From Rhodospirillaceae bacterium (GTDB lineage: Bacteria; Pseudomonadota; Alphaproteobacteria; Kiloniellales; DSM-21159), in the NCBI GenBank assembly GCA_006969625.1, contig CP030885.1:3545430-3609429 (forward strand): a DNA stretch of 64,000 bases, given 5' to 3'. The notes below the pieces were generated by a model. That model made no database searches, was not told where the DNA came from, and was given only the letters and a program-made list of their open reading frames with translations. The position numbers and the translations under genes are program-made. Below are positions 34,246 through 42,689 of the stretch, piece after piece (within the stretch, counting starts at the first letter, position 1; every line of letters begins with the position of its first letter).

Positions 34246-36116
34246 GTCAGCGCCAGCGCTGCAGGGCACGGCGCCGCGCCGCCAGCGCGCCGTGCACCCG
34301 CCGCTCGCGCACGGCCATATCCAGCGGATCGAGCGCCGCGGCGCTGGCCGCCGAGGCCTTCAGGTGGCCCGGCCGCGAGGCCAGCAGGTCGAAGCCGAGC
34401 TGCGGGCCGCGCTGGGCAGGACGTTGGGCCCGGGCGCTTGGCCGGGCGCTGGGCCTGTGGCTGGGCCGGCGCGGCGCTCTGCGGCTGTGTCGGCCGGTCG
34501 CTCGCCGCCTGCCAGGCGGCCAGCCGCGCCTCTGCCGCCTCCGCCTCGTCGGGCCCCTGCCGGGCGCGCTCGGGTCGCGCCGCCGCCGCGCGGTCCGAGC
34601 CGGAGAGGCCGGCCGCAGGCCCGCCCGCAAGCCCGGACGAGGTGCGCCCGGTCGAAGCGCGCCCGGACGAGGCGTGCCCGGTCGAGGCGTGCCCGGCGGG
34701 GGCGTGCCCGGTGGGGGCGTGCCCGGTGGGGGCGCGCCTGGTGGGGGCGCGCCCGGTCGCGCCAGACCCCGCAGCCGGCCGCGGCGCCAGGGCGGAACGC
34801 GGCTTGGGCGGGTTCAGCAACTCGGGCTCCGGATAGGTGCCGTCGGTGCGCGCGCGCAGGGTGCCGCGGCCGTAGAGGTGCTCGTAGAAGGCCTTGACCC
34901 GCCCGAAGACCTCCGCGTGCTCCGGCTGCCGGTAGGCCGGGTGGTCGATCAGCAGGTGGGCATCCGCCTCCGCCCAGTCGGACACCGGAATGCGCAGCAG
35001 GTCGAGCGGCTCGGCGTCGGGCGCCGGCAGCCGCCAGCGCGGGTCCTCCCACTCCGCCGTCGCGGTCTCTCCGGCCGGCGCCGGCGCATCGGGCCGGGCG
35101 GGCAGGATCTCCCGCCTGACGTCTGCCGTGCTGTCGGCCAACAGCGTCCGCGGCGACACCGGCGCGCCGCGCTCGGCGGGCAGGGTTTGGGGCGTGTCGT
35201 CGCGGCCGCTGCGCTGCTGTCCGCCGCCGGGCCAGTGGTCCGGGTTGCGCAGGCGGTCCGGATCGTCGCTGCGCCAGTCGGCCGGCCGGCCGTCCAGCGT
35301 CCTGCGGTAGCCGTGCGGCGGGATCACCCGCACCGCCCCCTCCTCGCCCCAGCCGTGCGTGCCCGGAATGTCGCGCAGCGGGCCGAAGAAGTGGTTGTCG
35401 ATGTTGCCGCGGTAGCCGGGCTGGCCCTCGCGCCGCTCGTCGCCGGTCGGCAGATAGGGGCGCGGGTCGGCATAGACCCGCACCGGGCCGATGTGCCGCC
35501 CGCCGGTGTGCGTGGCGAAGGGATCGTTCTCGATCGCGAAGCCGCTGACGTTGGCCCGCGCCGCGATCTCGGGGTCGACCGGCCCCTGTGTCGCCGCCTC
35601 GATCAGCGGCACCCCGCCGATCGCGTTGAAGGTGTAGGCATGGACGGTGTTGGGACTGCCGTCCGGCAATCCGGCCGCATGGGCATAGGCGAACCCCTGC
35701 GTCAGCCGGCCGCCGAGCGATTGGCCAGCGAGGATGACGCGGCCGCTGGCGGCGGCATTGGCAATTTCGCCCTTCATTTCGTTGGCATCGAAAGAGTCGA
35801 ACTGATCCGCCCCAGTACCGAGCGCGGCTCCGGCATCGGCCAGCACCGCCTGGAGTTCGACCTTCGACATTCGCTCGAACTCCAGCCCCGCCGAGGCGAA
35901 GATTGGCGGTCCCCCGAGGTCCGACGTCAATTGAACCGCCTTAAAGCCAGTTCCAGCATCGGAATAGACCCTTTCGACTCGATACCCGCCGTCTCTTAAA
36001 GATCGATACTGCTCTCCATCCGGGATAGGGAACGCCTCGCCGTCGTCGCCGGCTTCGTAGACCAGTTCGGAGGCCGCTAAGGCAAGGTCCTCCTCGCGAA
36101 ACCGTCGCGCAGACAT
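34212..36116 (-). CDS. lipase-like alpha/beta-hydrolase protein with repeat-rich C-terminus (likely frameshifted)
   Basis: A 634-residue protein not assignable to a named family. Residues about 70-250 look like a lipase: RVILAGQSLGGRLTQGFAYA has the GxSxG elbow with Ser 133, and Asp 198 (IENDPF) and His 242 (NIDNHFF) are candidate triad partners. No signal peptide. Residues 455-495 are pentapeptide repeats (A-P/S-T-G-H/R). After about residue 557 this frame becomes Arg/Pro/Gly-rich nonsense, while the neighbouring frame reads well (QLGFDLLASRPGHLKASAAS to a stop at 34247), so a frameshift near 34430-34440 is likely. GAGGAG precedes the ATG, 21 bases after the lipoprotein gene. A secreted lipase effector is an inference. 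Confidence 0.6.
   Translation of the reverse strand: MSARRFREEDLALAASELVYEAGDDGEAFPIPDGEQYRSLRDGGYRVERVYSDAGTGFKAVQLTSDLGGPPIFASAGLEFERMSKVELQAVLADAGAALGTGADQFDSFDANEMKGEIANAAASGRVILAGQSLGGRLTQGFAYAHAAGLPDGSPNTVHAYTFNAIGGVPLIEAATQGPVDPEIAARANVSGFAIENDPFATHTGGRHIGPVRVYADPRPYLPTGDERREGQPGYRGNIDNHFFGPLRDIPGTHGWGEEGAVRVIPPHGYRRTLDGRPADWRSDDPDRLRNPDHWPGGGQQRSGRDDTPQTLPAERGAPVSPRTLLADSTADVRREILPARPDAPAPAGETATAEWEDPRWRLPAPDAEPLDLLRIPVSDWAEADAHLLIDHPAYRQPEHAEVFGRVKAFYEHLYGRGTLRARTDGTYPEPELLNPPKPRSALAPRPAAGSGATGRAPTRRAPTGHAPTGHAPAGHASTGHASSGRASTGRTSSGLAGGPAAGLSGSDRAAAARPERARQGPDEAEAAEARLAAWQAASDRPTQPQSAAPAQPQAQRPAKRPGPTSCPARPAARLRPAGLAAGPPEGLGGQRRGARSAGYGRARAAGARRAGGAAPCPAALALTQAGRTHTAVS
34631..34762. 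repeat. 15-bp tandem repeat inside the lipase-like gene
   Basis: Eight full units of a 15-bp repeat of the form GCCCGGNSGRGGCGY (for example 34631-34645, 34676-34690, 34721-34735) plus a partial ninth. Being a multiple of three, it encodes a pentapeptide array on the minus strand without breaking the frame, and could vary in number between strains. Confidence 0.85.
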
Positions 36117-36137
36117 GGTTTGTTCTCCTCTCTCAAG

Positions 36138-37427
36138 TTACCAAGGCGTGTATTCGAGCTCGATGGAGGGTGCGGCCTCGATGGCTTCGGAGGCCGCGCA
36201 GAGGTCGATCACCTTGGCCGTATCGTCGCGCCGCCAATTAGGCTCGGCCTCTAGACGGCGCTCGACGTAGCCGGTGGTAGGCGAGTGATGGAATGCCACT
36301 TGGCAACCGTTGGGACTTACGGAGAGAAGGTCCGACTGACCCAGATTGTTGAAGTTGCGGATATGGCCAGACAGAATCTTCCGAACATTTCCCGCCGCGT
36401 CGGTGAAGATCAATCCGCTCTTGTACTGTCCGCCCGCTGTGCGGTATCCGCTCCGGTCCAATATCGCGACGTAGCCATCGCGTACTCGGCGCCAAGGCGA
36501 CTTCCCATTCTCGTCCGGCAGGCATTCCTCCCGCGTGGCGCCCGTTGCCGGAACGTACGTATGTATAATTTCGCACTCCAATCCGAGCGATGGATTCACT
36601 AACCCGGCAACCGAATAGCTGATGACATAGCGTTGGCTCCAGGTCTCATGATCCAACTTCAACGCATAGCTCAAGCGGGTTCCGTCTCGGGGCAAGGAGA
36701 GCAGCCGCATTTCTTCGGTCACTATTTTCAGACCCTTTATCCGGAACGCGAGATCGTAGTTCAGATAGTAGCCGTCGCCCGGCAGCAGAGGCTCGTAGAG
36801 CCGCCAGCTCTCCGGCAGGCCCGCAGGCATGCGTTCCATGGGGATGCGCTCGATGCCGCAGGTAAAGCGGTTTGCGACGAGCGGGTCGGGGACGCCCTCG
36901 ACCTCCCGGTAGGGCACGACGAGCCGGTGCGCGCCGTCCACCCGGCCCCACCAGTCCTGATGCAGCCGCTGGCCGCTCTGGGGGTCGGGCGCCTTGCCGG
37001 CCGGATAGCGCACCCAGCCGTCGCGCAGGCAGCGCAGGCGCCAGAAGCTCGCGAGTTCGCCCACGGGCGCCTTCAGCGCGACCGGCTCCAGCGCCTGTCC
37101 CGAAGGATCCTCGAACGGCCGCCAGATCGCCAGGCGCTGCGGATTGCCGGGCGGCTCGGCCAGCACCAGGCGCGCGTCGTCCAGCCAACCGGCCGGGCGC
37201 CAGTGCAGCCCGCTGTCGATCGCGTAGTCCGGGATCGGCGGCCCCTCGTCCTGCCAGGGGTTGGCCAGGTTGTAGCGCGCATCGTAGATCGCCGCGCAGC
37301 CGCCCAGCGCCAGCAGCAGCGCGCCCGCCGAGACCCGACGCACCGCCTGCGCCAGCCCCCGCCGCGCCCTTGCGGCCGCGCCGCGCCGCGCGCTCGTCCC
37401 CTCCCCTGCGGCGCCGTGTCTGTCCAT
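36138..37427 (-). CDS. putative lipoprotein, upstream partner of the lipase-like gene
   Basis: A 429-residue protein of unknown family. A basic start is followed by SAGALLLALGGC, a lipobox with Cys at about residue 44 and Ala after it, which predicts an outer-membrane-facing lipoprotein. The rest is soluble and beta-rich-looking (IWRPFEDPSG, RLVVPYREVEGV, GYVAILDRSG). Part of the gene (about 36280-36760) is visibly less GC-rich than its neighbours. It ends 21 bases before the lipase-like gene, so the two are cotranscribed. A role as immunity or binding partner for the lipase-like protein is inferred from this pairing only. I start at 37427; a longer frame reaches 37514. Confidence 0.6.
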   Translation of the reverse strand: MDRHGAAGEGTSARRGAAARARRGLAQAVRRVSAGALLLALGGCAAIYDARYNLANPWQDEGPPIPDYAIDSGLHWRPAGWLDDARLVLAEPPGNPQRLAIWRPFEDPSGQALEPVALKAPVGELASFWRLRCLRDGWVRYPAGKAPDPQSGQRLHQDWWGRVDGAHRLVVPYREVEGVPDPLVANRFTCGIERIPMERMPAGLPESWRLYEPLLPGDGYYLNYDLAFRIKGLKIVTEEMRLLSLPRDGTRLSYALKLDHETWSQRYVISYSVAGLVNPSLGLECEIIHTYVPATGATREECLPDENGKSPWRRVRDGYVAILDRSGYRTAGGQYKSGLIFTDAAGNVRKILSGHIRNFNNLGQSDLLSVSPNGCQVAFHHSPTTGYVERRLEAEPNWRRDDTAKVIDLCAASEAIEAAPSIELEYTPW

Positions 37428-37458
37428 GCGCAGAACATGTCGTGACAACAGATCAGGC

Positions 37459-37671
37459 TCAACCGAAGAACGAATGGATCGCGCGATCTTCCCCAGCCGA
37501 CACGTCTCCGGCAATATCCGCCCGCATCAGCTTGGCCGCATCGGAGTCGAACTGGTCGATCCCCGTGCCCAGGGCGGCGCCGGCATCTTCCCGCACCGCC
37601 TTCACCTCCAGGTCGGACAGGCGCGAGAACTCCAGTCCGGCCGCCGCGAAGACCGGCAGGCCGGTGTCCAC
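37459..37671 (-). pseudogene. truncated second copy of the lipase-like protein
   Basis: A 70-codon reading that parallels residues about 69-130 of the lipase-like protein: LPVFAAAGLEFSRLSDLEVK against PPIFASAGLEFERMSKVELQ, and ALGTGIDQFDS against ALGTGADQFDS. It stops just before where the GxSxG nucleophile would be, and a stop codon lies a short way upstream, so both ends are missing. It lies upstream of the lipoprotein gene on the same strand. Confidence 0.7.
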
Positions 37672-37813
37672 GTCGTGTCGTCCGATCTCCGACCGACGCC
37701 TGTGCGCTCAGTCGAAACATGATGCAATTCAATGATCTATTCGCAACTTGCGTGACCGCGAAGCGGCGCATCGCAGGGGCGTGGCGCGATTCGAGGCCGG
37801 TTCTTGGCAACCC

Positions 37814-37871
37814 TCAGCGCCGGACCAGGGTGCCCAGGCCCTTGTCGGTGAAAATCTCCAGCAGCAGGGCG
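37814..37871. repeat. direct repeat, right copy (3' end of intact argB)
   Basis: The last 58 bp of argB, including its stop codon, matching 34069-34126 at 53 of 58 positions. Recombination between the copies would remove 3745 bp and leave argB intact, directly next to the hxlR-type gene. Confidence 0.85.
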
Positions 37872-38725
37872 TGGGGCACGCGGCCGTCGAGGATGACCGA
37901 GGCCTCGACACCGCCCTGCACCGCATCCACGCAGGTCTGCAGCTTGGGGATCATGCCGCCGGAGATGGTGCCGTCGTCCTGCAGGCGCGCGACGTCGGCG
38001 ACCGTCACGTCGGGAATGAGCGTCCCCTGCTTGTCGAGCACGCCGATCACGTCGGTCAGCAGCAGCAGGCGGGCGGCGCCGACGGCGGCGGCCACCGCCC
38101 CGGCCACGGTGTCGGCGTTGATGTTGTAGGTCTCCCCCTCGCCGCCGACGCCGATCGGCGCGATCACCGGGATCATGCCCGACTGCTCGAGCGCCGCCAG
38201 CACCTGGGGGTTGACCCGCGTCGGCTCGCCGACGAAGCCGAGGTCGAGGATCTTCTCGATGTTGCTCTCGGGGTCGCGCTTGGTGCGGCGCAGCTTGCGC
38301 GCCTGGATCAGGTTGCCGTCCTTGCCGGACAGCCCGATGGCCGTGCCGCCGGCCCGGTTGACGGCGGCGACGATGGATTTGTTGATGCTGCCGGCCAGCA
38401 CCATCTCGACCACGTCGACCGTCTCGGCGCTGGTTACCCGCAGGCCGTCGACGAACTCGGTCTCGACCTTCAGGCGCTCCAGCATCTTGCCGATCTGCGG
38501 CCCGCCGCCGTGCACGACGATCGGGTTGATGCCGACCTGCTTCATCAGCACGACGTCGCGCGCGAAGATGTTGGCCAGCTCGGCGTCGCCCATGGCGTGG
38601 CCGCCGTACTTGATGACGAAAGTCTTCCCGGCGTAGCGCCGCATGAAGGGCAGCGCTTCGGTCAGGGTGCGCGCGGTGCGCAGCCAGTGCTTGGTCTCGG
38701 CGATGTTCTTCGGGGGCTGGGTCAT
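37814..38725 (-). CDS. argB: acetylglutamate kinase
   Basis: Phosphorylates N-acetyl-L-glutamate, the second step of arginine synthesis, and is often feedback-inhibited by arginine. The 303-residue length and motifs are standard: [12 protein letters not shown] (phosphate-binding Lys/Gly), [26 protein letters not shown] and the C-terminal [18 protein letters not shown]. The N-terminal helix before residue 25 is the hexamer/arginine-sensitive type. It is the last gene of the yidC-engB-argB run (12-base gap to engB). Its final 58 bp are duplicated 3.7 kb away. Confidence 0.96.
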   Translation of the reverse strand: MTQPPKNIAETKHWLRTARTLTEALPFMRRYAGKTFVIKYGGHAMGDAELANIFARDVVLMKQVGINPIVVHGGGPQIGKMLERLKVETEFVDGLRVTSAETVDVVEMVLAGSINKSIVAAVNRAGGTAIGLSGKDGNLIQARKLRRTKRDPESNIEKILDLGFVGEPTRVNPQVLAALEQSGMIPVIAPIGVGGEGETYNINADTVAGAVAAAVGAARLLLLTDVIGVLDKQGTLIPDVTVADVARLQDDGTISGGMIPKLQTCVDAVQGGVEASVILDGRVPHALLLEIFTDKGLGTLVRR

Positions 38726-38737
38726 GGCGCGCGCAAT

Positions 38738-39394
38738 CTAGCCAAGCGGCGCGGCGAGCGCCAGTTCGGCCAGCTCGGCGCGCAGCTCGGCGATGCCGGT
38801 GCCCTTGACGGCCGAGCTGACGGCCAGGCGCGGGTGCGCCGCCACATGGCTCGCCAGCTCGCGCTCGGTCTCCGCCACCAGACGCTTCAGCTCGGCGGGT
38901 TTGATCTTGTCGGCCTTGGTCAGCACGACCTGGTAGATCACAGCGGCCTTGTCGAGCTCGTCCATCACCTCGCGGTCGTTCGGCTTCGGGCCGTGCCGCG
39001 CGTCGATCAGCAGCAGGACGCGGCGGAGTTGGGCGCGGCCGCGCAGGTAGGCGCGGGTCAGCGCGGTCCAGCGCTTGACCTCGCCCTTGCCGGCCTGGGC
39101 GTAGCCGTAGCCGGGCAGGTCGACCAGCATCAGCCGGCCGGCGAGATCGAAGAAGTTGAGCTGCTGCGTGCGCCCCGGCGTGTTCGAGGTGCGCGCCAGG
39201 GTCTTGCGGCCGGTCAGCGCGTTGACCAGCGAGGACTTGCCGACGTTGGAGCGCCCGGCGAAGGCGACCTCCGGCAGCTCGCTTGGCGGAAGCTGTGCCA
39301 TCTCGGCCACCGAGAGCAGGAAGGTGCAGGCTCCGGCGAACAGTCGGCGGCCGGCCTCCAGCTCGGGGATGTCGGGTTCGGGCGCGGCGTTCAC
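38738..39394 (-). CDS. engB: ribosome biogenesis GTPase YihA/YsxC (EngB)
   Basis: Small Era-like GTPase needed for large-subunit ribosome assembly. G motifs are clear in its 218 residues: G1 GRSNVGKSSLVNAL, G2 around TSNTPGRTQQ, G3 DLPGYGYAQAG and G4 TKADKIKP. The N-terminal LFAGACTFLLSVAEMAQLP is the usual alphaproteobacterial leader. It is 20 bases downstream of yidC and 12 upstream of argB, all on the minus strand. Confidence 0.95.
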   Translation of the reverse strand: MNAAPEPDIPELEAGRRLFAGACTFLLSVAEMAQLPPSELPEVAFAGRSNVGKSSLVNALTGRKTLARTSNTPGRTQQLNFFDLAGRLMLVDLPGYGYAQAGKGEVKRWTALTRAYLRGRAQLRRVLLLIDARHGPKPNDREVMDELDKAAVIYQVVLTKADKIKPAELKRLVAETERELASHVAAHPRLAVSSAVKGTGIAELRAELAELALAAPLG

Positions 39395-39414
39395 CGGATT
39401 GAGGTCCGCCCCCC

Positions 39415-41421
39415 CTAAGATCTGCGTTTGCGCCCACCACCCTTCTGGCCCGCCGCCTTCTGGCCGGCCTGGGCGCGCTTGCGCTGGCGCTTGCTGGGGC
39501 CGGGGTTGCTGGCCGCGGCGGGGGCCGGCGCCGGGGCGGGCGCGGCGGTCTCGTCGGTCGACCCCTCGGCCGTCGCCTCGGCGGCCTTGGCCTCGGCGGC
39601 GGCCTTTTCCTGGGCCTCCTTTTCGGCCTTGGCCTTGCGCTCCTTTTCCTGCTGCTCGCGCAGGTGCTTGGGCAGCACGTCGCGCCCCTTGTTGCCGAAG
39701 GGCACGCCGGCGCGCTGCATGATCACCGCCTGCTGCAGCACCGACAGGGTGTTGTTCCAGGTCCAGTAGATCACCAGCCCGGCCGGGAAGGTCGACAGCA
39801 GGAAGGTGAAGACGAAGGGCATGGCCAGGAAGATCTTGGCCTGCAGCGGGTCGGCGGGCTGTGGGTTCAGCTTCTGCTGGATGTACATCGACGCGCCCAT
39901 CAGCAGCGGCCAGATGCCGAGGTTCAAGATGTTCAGCAGGCCCAGGTCCGGTACGCCCCAGGGCAGCAGCCCGAAGAGGTTCAGCACCGAAGTCGGGTCG
40001 GGCGCCGAGAGGTCCTGGATCCAGCCGAAGAAGGGGGCGTGGCGCATCTCGATGGTGACGAACAGCACCTTGTAGAGCGCAAAGAACACCGGGATCTGGA
40101 TCAGGATCGGCAGGCAGCCGGCCAGCGGGTTGGCGCCCTCCTTCTTGTAGAGCGCCATCATCTCCTGGTTCAGGCGCTGCTTGTCGTCGCCGTACTTCTC
40201 GCGCAACTCCAGCATCTGCGGCTGGACCTTGCGCATCTTCGCCATCGCCAGATAGCTCTTGTTAGCGAGCGGGAAGAAGACGAGCTTGATGCCGACGGTC
40301 AGGATCAGGATCGCCACGCCGAAGTTGCCGATCACCCCGTGCAACCAGTGCAGCGCCAGGAAGATCGGCTTGGTGAGGAAGTAGAACCACCCGAAATCGA
40401 CGGCGAGGTCGAAGCGCTCGATGCCGTACTCCACCTCGTAGCGGTCCAGCAGCGTGGCCTGCTTGGCGCCCAGGAAGGCGCGCGAGACGATCTCCCCGGT
40501 CGCGCCCGGCGCCACCGCCTTCGGTTGGTAGAGGAAATCGGTCTGGTACTTCGGCATGCCCGCCTCCTCCGAATAGAGGAAGCGCGCCTGCACCTCTTCA
40601 TCTTGGTTGGGCACCAGGGTGCTCATCCAGTACTTGTCGGTGATGCCCAGCCAGCCGCCGGTGGAGGTGGCGTCGATCCGCCGGTCCTCCTGGATCTCGT
40701 CGTAGGAGATCTCGCGCAGCTCCTCGGCCAGCACGCCGATCAGGCCCTCGTGCAGGATGAAGAAGTCCAGGATCTGCGGCGTGCCGGTGCGCGAGATGGC
40801 GCCGTAGGGGGCGAGCGAGACGGTCTCGCCGCTGGCGTTGGTGACCCGCTGGGTCACCGTGAAGAGGTAGTCTTCGTCGACCTCGATGACCTGCTCGAAG
40901 GTCAGGCCGGCGCCGTTCGACCAACTCAGCGTCACCGGTCGCTCCGGTGTCAGCGTCTGGCCGCCGGCCTCCCAGACCGCATCGGGGCCCGGGGTCGCCA
41001 CGTCGCCGACCGCGGTCCAGTCGAAGCGTACGAAGTAGGGGCGGGCGGTGCCCACCGGCTGCAGCAGCTCGATGTTCGGGCTGTCGTCCTCGATGGTCTC
41101 GCGGTAGTTCTTCAGGATCAGGTCGTCGATGCGCGCGCCGCGCAGGTTGATCGAGCCGCGCAGTGTCGGCGTGTCGATCGCCACCCGCGGCGCCTGCTCG
41201 ATCGCCGCCGTCCGGCTCAGTCCGCCCTGGCCGCCGGCCGTGTCCGGTGCCGCCTGGCCGTCCAGGCTCGGCGGGATCTCGTTCTGTCCGACCTGTTCCG
41301 CCTGCTGCTGGGCCTGCTGCTGCTGCAGCGCCTCGCGCTGCGGTCCGCCAATGAAGACCTCCCAGAGCAGCAGGATGCCGATCGACAGGACGACGGCGAG
41401 GATCAGGTTTTTCTGGTCCAT
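39415..41421 (-). CDS. yidC: membrane protein insertase YidC
   Basis: Insertase for inner-membrane proteins, 668 residues. An N-terminal anchor (LILAVVLSIGILLLWEVF) is followed by a Gln-rich linker and the large periplasmic beta domain to about residue 370. The conserved five-helix core follows, with LVFFPLANKSYLAMAKMRK (hydrophilic-groove region), ANPLAGCLPILIQIPVFFAL and FPAGLVIYWTWNNTLS. The C-terminal 90 residues are Lys/Ala/Glu-rich then basic (KRQRKRAQ), fitting ribosome contact as in other alphaproteobacteria. The ATG at 41421 (MDQKN) gives the family N-terminus. Confidence 0.96.
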   Translation of the reverse strand: MDQKNLILAVVLSIGILLLWEVFIGGPQREALQQQQAQQQAEQVGQNEIPPSLDGQAAPDTAGGQGGLSRTAAIEQAPRVAIDTPTLRGSINLRGARIDDLILKNYRETIEDDSPNIELLQPVGTARPYFVRFDWTAVGDVATPGPDAVWEAGGQTLTPERPVTLSWSNGAGLTFEQVIEVDEDYLFTVTQRVTNASGETVSLAPYGAISRTGTPQILDFFILHEGLIGVLAEELREISYDEIQEDRRIDATSTGGWLGITDKYWMSTLVPNQDEEVQARFLYSEEAGMPKYQTDFLYQPKAVAPGATGEIVSRAFLGAKQATLLDRYEVEYGIERFDLAVDFGWFYFLTKPIFLALHWLHGVIGNFGVAILILTVGIKLVFFPLANKSYLAMAKMRKVQPQMLELREKYGDDKQRLNQEMMALYKKEGANPLAGCLPILIQIPVFFALYKVLFVTIEMRHAPFFGWIQDLSAPDPTSVLNLFGLLPWGVPDLGLLNILNLGIWPLLMGASMYIQQKLNPQPADPLQAKIFLAMPFVFTFLLSTFPAGLVIYWTWNNTLSVLQQAVIMQRAGVPFGNKGRDVLPKHLREQQEKERKAKAEKEAQEKAAAEAKAAEATAEGSTDETAAPAPAPAPAAASNPGPSKRQRKRAQAGQKAAGQKGGGRKRRS

Positions 41422-41428
41422 GACGGCT

Positions 41429-41803
41429 TTATCGGCTCCCGTGGACGGTATGGCCGCAAGAGATGTCGCTCGGGCTGGGCGGATCGGCCGATGGGTCGGA
41501 TCCGGGGACGGGATCGTAGCCATGGCCGCCCCAGGGATGACAGCGGGCGAGGCGTCGCGCCGCCAGCCAGAGCCCCTTCATGGGGCCGTGGAGCTGCAGC
41601 GCCTCGAGGGCGTATTCGGAGCAGCTCGGCGCGAAGCGGCAGCGCGGCCCGAGCAGCGGCGAAATCAGCAGGCGGTAGAGCACGATCGGTGCGCTGAGCG
41701 CCCAGACGAGAACCCTGCCAAGCGGCTGGCCGGCGCCGCGCAGACCGCTGTGCGCCGGGGCCTGCGCCGTGGTGTGCGCTTGCCGTGCCGTCCCGCCGCT
41801 CAT
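41429..41803 (-). CDS. yidD: membrane protein insertion efficiency factor YidD
   Basis: A 124-residue Yid[21 protein letters not shown] with the amphipathic helix and conserved Cys, then [18 protein letters not shown] and [14 protein letters not shown]. It assists YidC and is always in this gene order. Its ATG overlaps the rnpA stop (ATGA), and it ends 7 bases before the yidC start. The N-terminal 30 residues and the tail after the DPVP motif are variable. Confidence 0.93.
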   Translation of the reverse strand: MSGGTARQAHTTAQAPAHSGLRGAGQPLGRVLVWALSAPIVLYRLLISPLLGPRCRFAPSCSEYALEALQLHGPMKGLWLAARRLARCHPWGGHGYDPVPGSDPSADPPSPSDISCGHTVHGSR

Positions 41804-42279
41804 GGCCTGGTCCTCTCGCTCCCCGTTCGTGCACGCCCAGCCTCGGGGCGCCTGTGCGCCTCGCGCGCTCGGCTCCGACCGGACGCACGCGCTCGCCGCT
41901 CGCCCACGTGCCGCAGCGCCGCCTCCAGGTCGCCCACCAGCTCCATATAGGGGCGCGAGACGGTCTCTGCCCGGGCGATCAACACATAGTCCGTGCCCGG
42001 CTTGGCGGCCTGCGGCAGAACCCGGTCGGCGACCGCCCGCAGGCGACGCCGGGCGCGGTTGCGCAACACGGCGTTGCCGACCTTGCGGCTAGCGGTAAAG
42101 CCGACGCGCGGCGCCGAGGTCTCGGCACCGTCCCTGTCGGATTCCTCTCGGGTATAGGCCTGCAGCACCAGTCCCGGGGTCGCCCATTTGCGCCCCCGTT
42201 TGGCGGCGCGCAGGAATTCGCTGCGGCGCTTGAGGCGCGCCAGCCGCGGTCGGGCGCCGTCCTGCGTCCGCCGCGTCAT
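41800..42279 (-). CDS. rnpA: ribonuclease P protein component
   Basis: Protein subunit of RNase P, which matures tRNA 5' ends. [20 protein letters not shown] at the start, [20 protein letters not shown] (the RNR signature) in the middle and [20 protein letters not shown] are typical. It has 159 residues; an extra Arg-rich tail of about 35 residues follows the domain. The ATG at 42279 is 11 bases downstream of the rpmH stop. Longer readings upstream run through rpmH antisense-like frames and are not credible. Confidence 0.94.
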   Translation of the reverse strand: MTRRTQDGARPRLARLKRRSEFLRAAKRGRKWATPGLVLQAYTREESDRDGAETSAPRVGFTASRKVGNAVLRNRARRRLRAVADRVLPQAAKPGTDYVLIARAETVSRPYMELVGDLEAALRHVGERRARASGRSRAREAHRRPEAGRARTGSERTRP

Positions 42280-42290
42280 CGCCGGACGTC

Positions 42291-42425
42291 CTAGGCCGAA
42301 AGGACCTTGCGCCCCTTGGCGCGGCGGCGGGCCAGAACCTTGCGGCCGTTCTTCGTCGCCATGCGGGCGCGGAAGCCGTGGCGACGCTTGCGGACCAGCA
42401 CGCTCGGCTGATACGTGCGCTTCAC
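42291..42425 (-). CDS. rpmH: 50S ribosomal protein L34
   Basis: The 44-residue L34: [20 protein letters not shown] at the start and [18 protein letters not shown] at the end match the family end to end. The start is GTG at 42425 with GGAGAG 7 bases upstream. It is the first gene of the rpmH-rnpA-yidD-yidC-engB-argB run, with a good promoter about 45 bases upstream. No dnaA gene or DnaA-box cluster lies on the other side, so this is not the origin-linked arrangement. Confidence 0.97.
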   Translation of the reverse strand: MKRTYQPSVLVRKRRHGFRARMATKNGRKVLARRRAKGRKVLSA

Positions 42426-42468
42426 CGTAAACTCTCCATGTCGAGCAGATCTGCGGAATTGCTGGGGG

Positions 42469-42497
42469 TGTATAGAAGCGGGGTAGGGCAAAGTCAA
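42469..42497 (-). promoter_or_regulatory. sigma70-type promoter of the rpmH operon
   Basis: On the minus strand TTGACT (42497-42492) is separated by 17 bases from TATACA (42474-42469). Predicted transcription starts near 42462, giving a leader of about 37 bases before the rpmH GTG. The rest of the gap to 42689 shows no gene. Confidence 0.75.
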
Positions 42498-42689
42498 CGA
42501 CCGCCGGGCGGCCCTGGAGCCAGGTGGGCCCATAGGCGGATCCGGAGAAACGTGCGATTTTTCCCGTGTGATGGCGGCCACAGGCATCACCGATCGGTGA
42601 TTCGCCGGTGAAGCGCGGCGATTCTACATGGGGGGCGTCGGGACGGACCGCGTCCCGACCAGCACGATCGACCGGAGTGGACAGCCGCC

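Noticed and set aside
34631..34762. Tandem array considered as a replication iteron or CRISPR
   Set aside because: Units are contiguous 15-mers in frame with a protein. No spacers, no rep gene, no AT-rich region.
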